From Paracoccaceae bacterium (GTDB lineage: Bacteria > Pseudomonadota > Alphaproteobacteria > Rhodobacterales > Rhodobacteraceae): 64,000 nt of DNA. The DNA lies in assembly GCA_009842205.1 (NCBI GenBank), contig VYFX01000063.1:124001-188000 (forward strand), in the 5' to 3' direction. This document shows positions 59,044 through 64,000 of the stretch, piece by piece (position 1 is the stretch's first letter; each line of letters begins with the position of its first letter). A program made the position numbers and the translations under genes. The notes beneath the pieces were generated by a model. That model worked only from the letters and a program-made list of their open reading frames with translations. It searched no databases and was not told the DNA's origin.

Positions 59044-60819
59044 ATGCTTCCCTCAAGTGAAAAATCTGAAAAATTTCAGGAAAATCTTCAAAAGATTGAG
59101 GAATTAAGCAAACGACTGATTGAGGTTCTTTCAAACAAGAGCAACGAAAATCAGAAATTCATGCAGGCTGACCAGGAATTGGTAGCAAGGACAGGTCTTG
59201 CCTCCCTGAACGATATGGTATCGAATCCTTCTAAACTATTCGAAAGTCAGGTTTCCTATTGGGGGCAGTCCCTGAACCTGTGGATGGAAGCCCAGAAATC
59301 CTTGGTGGATTTCCCGAACAGTTCTGAAACAGTTTCAAAATCAGCCAATCAGGACAAGAGATTCAAAAACGAGCTTTGGGATACCCCTTATTTCAAACTC
59401 ATTAAGGACCATTATTTTCTCAATTCCCAGATGATAAAGAGTTATTTCGAAAACATCGACGGTTTAAACGATAGTGATCGCAAGAGAATTGAGTTTTTTT
59501 CACAGCAGATAACAGACATGTTGAGTCCAGCAAATTTTCTGGCAACCAATCCCGAGGCACTGGACAAGGCTATGAAGACCGAGGGTCAATCGCTGGTAAA
59601 TGGATTGGAAAACCTGGTCAGGGATCTCGAAAAGAACAATGGGGACCTGCAGGTTACACTTTGCGATCCTGATGCTTTCAAGGTTGGGGAAAATCTTGCC
59701 ACTACAGAAGGTAAGGTGGTGTTCAGGAACGAACTGTTCGAATTGCTTCATTACCATCCCAAAACAGAGAAGGTCAAGGAGGTTCCTCTCGTAATCATAC
59801 CCCCTTGGATAAACAAGTATTACATTCTTGACCTGCGTCCTGACAATAGCTTCATCAAGTGGGTGGTAGAACAGGGTTATCAGCTCTTTGTCGTAAGCTG
59901 GGTAAATCCTGACAGTTCCCATCGTGATGTGGGTATGGATACCTATACATTGGATGGATGCATAAAAGCCATCGATGAGGTATGCAAATATACCGATTCA
60001 AAAGAGATCAATGCCATAGGTTATTGCATAGGTGGAACCCTGCTTGCCATGGCTTTGGCGTATATGAGCAAGACCAAAACCAATAAGGTCAAGTCTGCAA
60101 CCTTTTTCACGACTCTGATAGATTTCACCGACATCGGTGAATTGGGAATTTTCCTTGGTGATGATTTCATCAATGGTGTTGAGGAGATTCTTGGTGAAAA
60201 GGGATATCTCCCTGGAAAGAACATGGCCAATGCCTTTTCCTACCTGCGTGCCAATGATCTCGTTTATGGACCGGCTATCAGAAGTTACCTGCTAGGGGAA
60301 CCACCCATGGCATTTGATCTTTTGCATTGGAATGGAGATTCAACAAATTTGCCGGGTCGAATGGCGAGGGAATATTTCCAAGACATCATCAGGGAAAATT
60401 TGTTTACCAATGGAGAATATGAACTGAATGGTGTCAAATTGTCTCTGGAGGATATTAATGTGCCTCTTTCAGCAGTGGCTTGCGAATCTGATCATCTGGT
60501 TGATTGGAAAGTCTCATTCAATGGTATCAGGATGATGAAGAGTCGCAGCAAGAAATTGTTCCTGGCCGAATCCGGGCATGTTGCCGGTGTGGTCAATCCA
60601 CCAACAAAAATAAAATACGGTCATTATACCAACGACAAGAATTCTTCTTCCCTTGATGAATGGAAGGAAAAGGCAGAATACCACAAGGAAACCTGGTGGC
60701 CTTCCTGGGAAAAATGGCTGTCAACACGATCTGGCAAGTCACTTGAAGTTGGTGCAATAAAACAAGGGGATAGCAATCTGGGGCCTGCTCCTGGTACGTA
60801 TATCCATATGACAATCTAA
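59044..60819 (+). CDS. phaC: Class I poly(3-hydroxyalkanoate) synthase
   Basis: A 591-residue polymerase, the normal class I length. The lipase-like box GYCIGG carries the active-site Cys328; the N-terminal domain (about 1-200) precedes the alpha/beta core, and VACESDHLVDW and ESGHVAGVVNPP give the Asp and His of the catalytic triad. It polymerises 3-hydroxyacyl-CoA into granules. I choose the ATG at 59044 (GGAATAAG upstream); a TTG at 59023 would add 7 residues. Followed 23 bases later by phaR. Confidence 0.95.
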   Translation: MLPSSEKSEKFQENLQKIEELSKRLIEVLSNKSNENQKFMQADQELVARTGLASLNDMVSNPSKLFESQVSYWGQSLNLWMEAQKSLVDFPNSSETVSKSANQDKRFKNELWDTPYFKLIKDHYFLNSQMIKSYFENIDGLNDSDRKRIEFFSQQITDMLSPANFLATNPEALDKAMKTEGQSLVNGLENLVRDLEKNNGDLQVTLCDPDAFKVGENLATTEGKVVFRNELFELLHYHPKTEKVKEVPLVIIPPWINKYYILDLRPDNSFIKWVVEQGYQLFVVSWVNPDSSHRDVGMDTYTLDGCIKAIDEVCKYTDSKEINAIGYCIGGTLLAMALAYMSKTKTNKVKSATFFTTLIDFTDIGELGIFLGDDFINGVEEILGEKGYLPGKNMANAFSYLRANDLVYGPAIRSYLLGEPPMAFDLLHWNGDSTNLPGRMAREYFQDIIRENLFTNGEYELNGVKLSLEDINVPLSAVACESDHLVDWKVSFNGIRMMKSRSKKLFLAESGHVAGVVNPPTKIKYGHYTNDKNSSSLDEWKEKAEYHKETWWPSWEKWLSTRSGKSLEVGAIKQGDSNLGPAPGTYIHMTI

Positions 60820-60842
60820 TCAACAAAAAATTTAGGTGGGTT

Positions 60843-61376
60843 ATGAGTGATGGTCAAACACCACTGTTGATTAAACGGTATGCAAGCCGCCGTTTATACA
60901 ACACGGAAACCAGCGAATATACAACCTTGGAGGAGGTATCGGATATCATTAAGTCCGGTCGTGATGTAAAAATCATTGACAAGGTGTCAGGTGAAGATCT
61001 CTCACGGGAATATATGGTTAGGATCATTGTCGAGAATGAATCCAGGGAATTACCGGTTTTACCGCTGGATACCTTGCAAAACATGGTTAGATCCTACAAC
61101 GAGAAGACCCTGGCATTGGTACCCAAGTTTCTTGAAGCGTCCTATGACATGCTTAACAAAAGCCAGAACCAGATCATGGAAAATTTCCAGAATGTTTCGG
61201 ATCCCTTGAAAAACCTGAAAGATTTTCAGGAATCGCAAAAGGAAATCCTATCGGCGATGTTTCCCTTCATGGCCTCTTCCCCAAAGAAGGAAAATAGTGA
61301 GAAAAACAACCCTGAACTGGATGAATTGAAGAAGCAGATGGCAGAGATGCAAAAGAAACTTGATACTATGGGATAG
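60843..61376 (+). CDS. phaR: Polyhydroxyalkanoate synthesis repressor PhaR
   Basis: A 177-residue granule-associated DNA-binding repressor. The N-terminal PHB_acc domain is near-perfect (LIKRYASRRLYNTETSEYTTL, DVKIIDKVSGEDLSREYMV), and the C-terminal half is a Lys/Glu-rich coiled coil that attaches to granules. It normally represses phasin and its own gene until granules form. It closes the phaC-phaR unit and, with phaZ, makes a compact storage locus. No phasin or phaAB genes are in the window. Confidence 0.94.
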   Translation: MSDGQTPLLIKRYASRRLYNTETSEYTTLEEVSDIIKSGRDVKIIDKVSGEDLSREYMVRIIVENESRELPVLPLDTLQNMVRSYNEKTLALVPKFLEASYDMLNKSQNQIMENFQNVSDPLKNLKDFQESQKEILSAMFPFMASSPKKENSEKNNPELDELKKQMAEMQKKLDTMG

Positions 61377-61715
61377 TAATAACATTTCTTAAAATTATCA
61401 CCTATAGACCACTCCAGATTTTTACTGTTTTCGGCACCTGTTAATTTTTGGATGTTCCCTTAACTTGGGGATAATCGAGAAATAGTAAAACATACCCTTT
61501 ACAATTACCTGCTCACCTGTTATGGTGCCATTAAAGCAGATCTTGGCCGGTAAACGGAATAGCTAAAATATTCGAAATAGCCGGACATGGATGGGCTTTT
61601 CTCGAATTCGGGGGATCAAAGGATAGTTATACTAAAGCAACTCTCGTAAGGGCTTTAATTGCAACAATTCAAGATCAAGCCTAATAGGGAGTTTTACAAT
61701 AAAGGGGAAGTGATT
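61377..61715 (+). other. Intergenic region before the glycine-betaine importer
   Basis: A 339-base gap. It contains a weak hairpin (TAAAGC at 61633-61638 with GCTTTA at 61652-61657, 13-base loop) and no gene, RNA or clear sigma-70 promoter that I can defend. It should hold the promoter for the betaine operon; osmotic control is likely from the function but not visible in the sequence. Confidence 0.4.
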
Positions 61716-62696
61716 ATGAAAAGAAATGTTCTCAGGGGTGCTTTTGCCCTTATTGCCGGCTTGTGTCTCGCGATTCCAAGTACGGCTTCAGCAGATTGCG
61801 GTGAAGTATCGATCACCGAAATGAACTGGGCATCATCCCAGATTATCACCGAGGTTTCCAAGTTCCTCATGGAGCAGGGATATGGCTGTACGGTTGAGAA
61901 AGTCCCATCGGCCACCACCACTTCAGTTGCATCGCTGGCTGAAAACGGTGAGCCGGATATCGTGACCGAGCTGTGGCTAAACTCCACCGGTGCCGTTTAT
62001 GCAGAACTGGAAGCTGAAGGAAAGGTCATGCGCCTTGCTGACGTTTTTGATCCCGGTGGTGTGGAAGGTTGGTGGATACCTGCATATCTTGCTGAATCAA
62101 ATCCTGAATTGACAACGGTTGAAGGCATCATGGCAAACCCTGATCTTGTTGGTGGCAGATTCAACAACTGTCCCGATGGCTGGGGCTGCAGGATCGTCAA
62201 TGACAATCTCATAAAGGCACTTGATGTCGAAGGATCTGGCCTAGAGGTCTTCAATCATGGTTCCGGAGAAACCCTGGCCACATCCCTCGCAGCCGCTTAC
62301 GAGGAAAATGCGCCTTGGTTCGGTTATTACTGGGGACCAACAGCGGTGCTAGGAAAATACCAGATGGTAAAGGTCAGAATTGGCGACATTGATACGGATG
62401 TTCATACTGCCAACCAGAACAAGGATAATGAAAATCCTGGCGTCTCTGATTTTCCACCGGCACCCGTTTTGACGGTTGCTACCGCGGCATTGACCGAAAA
62501 CAATCCTGATGTCGCCGAATTGATGAGCAACGTCAGTTTCGAAATTGGACTCCTGAGTTCAGTTCTCGCTTGGCAGGAGGAGAATAGCGCCTCAGCAGAG
62601 GAAGCGGCTGTCTATTTCCTCACAACTCAGTCAGATGTCTGGTCCCAATGGGTCAATGATGCTGCGCGGGAGAAACTGTCGCAATTCATCAACTGA
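61716..62696 (+). CDS. Glycine-betaine/proline-type ABC substrate-binding protein
   Basis: A 326-residue periplasmic receptor of the OpuAC/ProX type with signal peptide (KRNVLRGAFALIAGLCLA, cleaved near ASA-DC). The mature N-terminus ITEMNWASSQIITEVSKFL is typical, and Cys/Trp residues (WLNSTG, GVEGWWIPAYL, NNCPDGWGC) supply the aromatic cage for the quaternary ammonium ligand and probable disulfides. AAGGGGAAG precedes the ATG. It is the first gene of a receptor-permease-ATPase operon, and a strong hairpin follows it. Confidence 0.92.
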   Translation: MKRNVLRGAFALIAGLCLAIPSTASADCGEVSITEMNWASSQIITEVSKFLMEQGYGCTVEKVPSATTTSVASLAENGEPDIVTELWLNSTGAVYAELEAEGKVMRLADVFDPGGVEGWWIPAYLAESNPELTTVEGIMANPDLVGGRFNNCPDGWGCRIVNDNLIKALDVEGSGLEVFNHGSGETLATSLAAAYEENAPWFGYYWGPTAVLGKYQMVKVRIGDIDTDVHTANQNKDNENPGVSDFPPAPVLTVATAALTENNPDVAELMSNVSFEIGLLSSVLAWQEENSASAEEAAVYFLTTQSDVWSQWVNDAAREKLSQFIN

Positions 62697-62761
62697 GTTA
62701 TGCCCATGAAAAATGGTTCATAGATTGTTGAACCAGGACCTGGGCAATTCAACTGACTGTC

Positions 62762-62787
62762 CGTGGGCTGGAACCGACCAGCCCACG
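62762..62787 (+). terminator. Hairpin between receptor and permease genes
   Basis: Perfect 10-bp stem CGTGGGCTGG/CCAGCCCACG with a 6-base loop AACCGA, 65 bases after the receptor stop and 25 bases before the permease ATG. No U-tract follows. It probably sets the excess of receptor over permease by partial termination or mRNA protection. Confidence 0.65.
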
Positions 62788-62811
62788 TGCATTGGAGATA
62801 GATAACCGTTT

Positions 62812-63843
62812 ATGGCAACCTACGATTTCATCTTTGACGGACTTGGTCTGCGCAGTTGGTGCGATGCAGGCAAAACCGAAGATGGCCCTCTTTCGATGGC
62901 CGACCTGCTGGCAAAGGGCGATTCCGACAAGGAATCTTCCCTTCTGGATCTGCCATTCCCGTCCCTTGATGCACTGAACGAGTCATGCGGTCGAATCGTC
63001 CAGTCACGCGCAATGACAAAAGGGGTGGAGGAAGGCTTTCTTGCGATCAAGGATGTCTTGCGCTTTGTGCTCGACCCTATAACCCAACCGCTGAGCTGGT
63101 TGCTTGAATACACGCTCCTGATTTTCGAGGCCGCGCCTTGGTGGATTATGTTTCCGATACTCATGGTTGTGGTTTACTTGGCAACAAAGTCAATTCGAAT
63201 GGTTGGCTTCGTGACCATCTGCCTGGCCTTCCTGGCATTCATTGACCACTACAGCTACTCCATGCAGACGCTTGCAATCATATTCGTGTGCGCCTGCCTC
63301 TGTGTCCTCTTTGGCGTACCCATCGGAATTGCCATGTCACGCAGCGACAGGATGCAGCGAATGACAATTCCGATCCTGGACATGCTTCAGACTCTGCCAC
63401 CATTCGTTTACCTGATACCCCTGATCTTCTTGTTTTCCGTTACAGAGCCAAAACTATACGGCATAGCGATAATTCTTTATGCAATCGTGCCGGTTATCCG
63501 ATTGACTGACCTGGGCATCCGTCTGGTTGACAAGGATGTTATTGAGGCCGCAGATTCCTTCGGCATGACCGAAAGGCAAAAGCTGATCGGAGTCCAGATT
63601 CCGCTTGCACTGCCAAACATCATGGCCGGCATCAACCAGACCATTATGATGAGTCTAGCCATGGTCGTAATCGCATCGCTGGTGTCGGCACCGGGCCTTG
63701 GTGTCCTTGTCCTGCGTGGCATAAGGAACTTGGAGCTGGGCGTCGGCCTGATCTCGGGCCTTGGCATTGTGCTTTTGGCGATCATTCTGGACCGGGTCAC
63801 CAAGGCAGCGCTCGATCGCGTAAACGCAGCCCAGAAACACTAG
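62812..63843 (+). CDS. Glycine-betaine/proline-type ABC permease
   Basis: A 343-residue ProW/OpuAB permease. The first 100 residues are a polar, mostly cytoplasmic region (a long N-terminal extension is usual for ProW); five to six helices follow, with the conserved QTLPPFVYLIPLIFLF segment around 200 and the EAA loop EAADSFGMTERQKLIGVQIP. The base composition is richer in GC and CTG codons than the genes before it. Stop TAG is followed directly by the ATG of the ATPase. Confidence 0.92.
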   Translation: MATYDFIFDGLGLRSWCDAGKTEDGPLSMADLLAKGDSDKESSLLDLPFPSLDALNESCGRIVQSRAMTKGVEEGFLAIKDVLRFVLDPITQPLSWLLEYTLLIFEAAPWWIMFPILMVVVYLATKSIRMVGFVTICLAFLAFIDHYSYSMQTLAIIFVCACLCVLFGVPIGIAMSRSDRMQRMTIPILDMLQTLPPFVYLIPLIFLFSVTEPKLYGIAIILYAIVPVIRLTDLGIRLVDKDVIEAADSFGMTERQKLIGVQIPLALPNIMAGINQTIMMSLAMVVIASLVSAPGLGVLVLRGIRNLELGVGLISGLGIVLLAIILDRVTKAALDRVNAAQKH

Positions 63844-64000
63844 ATGAGTAGATCAGGTATGACCGGTACAGTCAAAATCGCAATCCGTGAACTCTACAAG
63901 ATCTTCGGCATCGATCCGGAAAATGCACTGAAACACGTGTTGGACGGTGTCGGCAAGGTCGACCTGCTTGAACAGCATGGACACGTGCTTGGCCTGCAGG
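63844..64000 (+). CDS. Glycine-betaine/proline-type ABC ATPase, 3' truncated
   Basis: The first 52 residues of a ProV/OpuAA ATPase, cut by the right edge. The start IRELYKIFGIDPENALKHVL is the familiar ProV opening; the Walker motifs lie beyond the window. It begins immediately after the permease stop. Confidence rests on the N-terminal block and operon position. Confidence 0.8.
   Translation, partial: MSRSGMTGTVKIAIRELYKIFGIDPENALKHVLDGVGKVDLLEQHGHVLGLQ

Noticed and set aside
1-64000. CRISPR arrays, tRNA or rRNA genes, insertion sequences, prophage genes
   Set aside because: No regularly spaced repeats, no cloverleaf with a T-arm-like GTTCRA box in gaps, and no transposase or integrase motif was found on either strand.

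Overview
The window reads as a stretch of chromosome from a heterotrophic, probably marine or host-associated alphaproteobacterium of moderate GC content. The main evidence is the alphaproteobacterial F0 ATP synthase operon with separate b' and b subunits and no F1 genes beside it, a class I PHA synthase with PhaZ and PhaR, an adrenodoxin-type ferredoxin, a CaiD/CoA-ligase/acyl-CoA dehydrogenase group, and many importers for small organic solutes (dipeptide-type ABC, tungstate ABC, tripartite tricarboxylate, sugar ABC, glycine-betaine ABC). Finer placement is not possible from sequence reading alone. No rRNA, tRNA, transposase, integrase, phage gene or CRISPR array was seen.

Layout. 1-4.25 kb: end of an AruI-like ThDP decarboxylase, a DUF1232 gene, then atpI-atpB-atpE-b'-b. 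4.6-13.8 kb: one operon for a dipeptide-type ABC importer (two permeases, one fused double ATPase, and a binding protein at the far end) enclosing a hydantoinase-A-like protein and two tandem DUF917 proteins, closed by a strong hairpin. 14.0-15.6 kb: an isolated P-loop ATPase with a C-terminal ankyrin module. 15.7-18.0 kb (minus): tungstate ABC transporter. 18.4-19.2 kb: voltage-gated-type K+ channel, flanked by two long inverted repeats. 19.3-29.3 kb: ten co-directional, closely spaced genes: ureohydrolase, class III aminotransferase, five homoprotocatechuate meta-cleavage genes, then cytochrome P450, glutamine-synthetase-like ligase and 2Fe-2S ferredoxin. 29.4-34.1 kb: TctC-TctB-TctA and a Tm-1-like/UPF0261 protein. 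34.1-35.1 kb: membrane desaturase. 35.2-39.2 kb (minus): acyl-CoA dehydrogenase, ADP-forming acyl-CoA synthetase, CaiD-like hydratase. 39.3-44.7 kb: Gfo/Idh oxidoreductase, dxs, ROK kinase, DapA/NanA-like lyase. 44.85-57.7 kb: a thirteen-gene run of sugar-type ABC importer plus NTF2-like, HisD-like, SDR, LacI regulator, second NTF2-like, double cupin, MetE-like, alpha/beta hydrolase and RraA-like proteins. 57.7-61.4 kb: phaZ, phaC, phaR. 61.7-64.0 kb: glycine-betaine/proline-type ABC importer, cut by the right edge.

How the parts work together. Most of the window is uptake plus catabolism: each importer sits in or next to a set of enzymes, and the products (succinate-type acids, acyl-CoAs, amines) feed central metabolism or PHA storage. 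Three blocks look like incompletely described catabolic systems: the hydantoinase-A/DUF917 importer operon, the ureohydrolase-transaminase-homoprotocatechuate-P450-ligase-ferredoxin run, and the thirteen-gene ABC/HisD-like/cupin/MetE-like run with its own LacI regulator and a LacI-type operator at its head. Recurring local features are frequent TTG starts and hairpins placed directly behind binding-protein genes.
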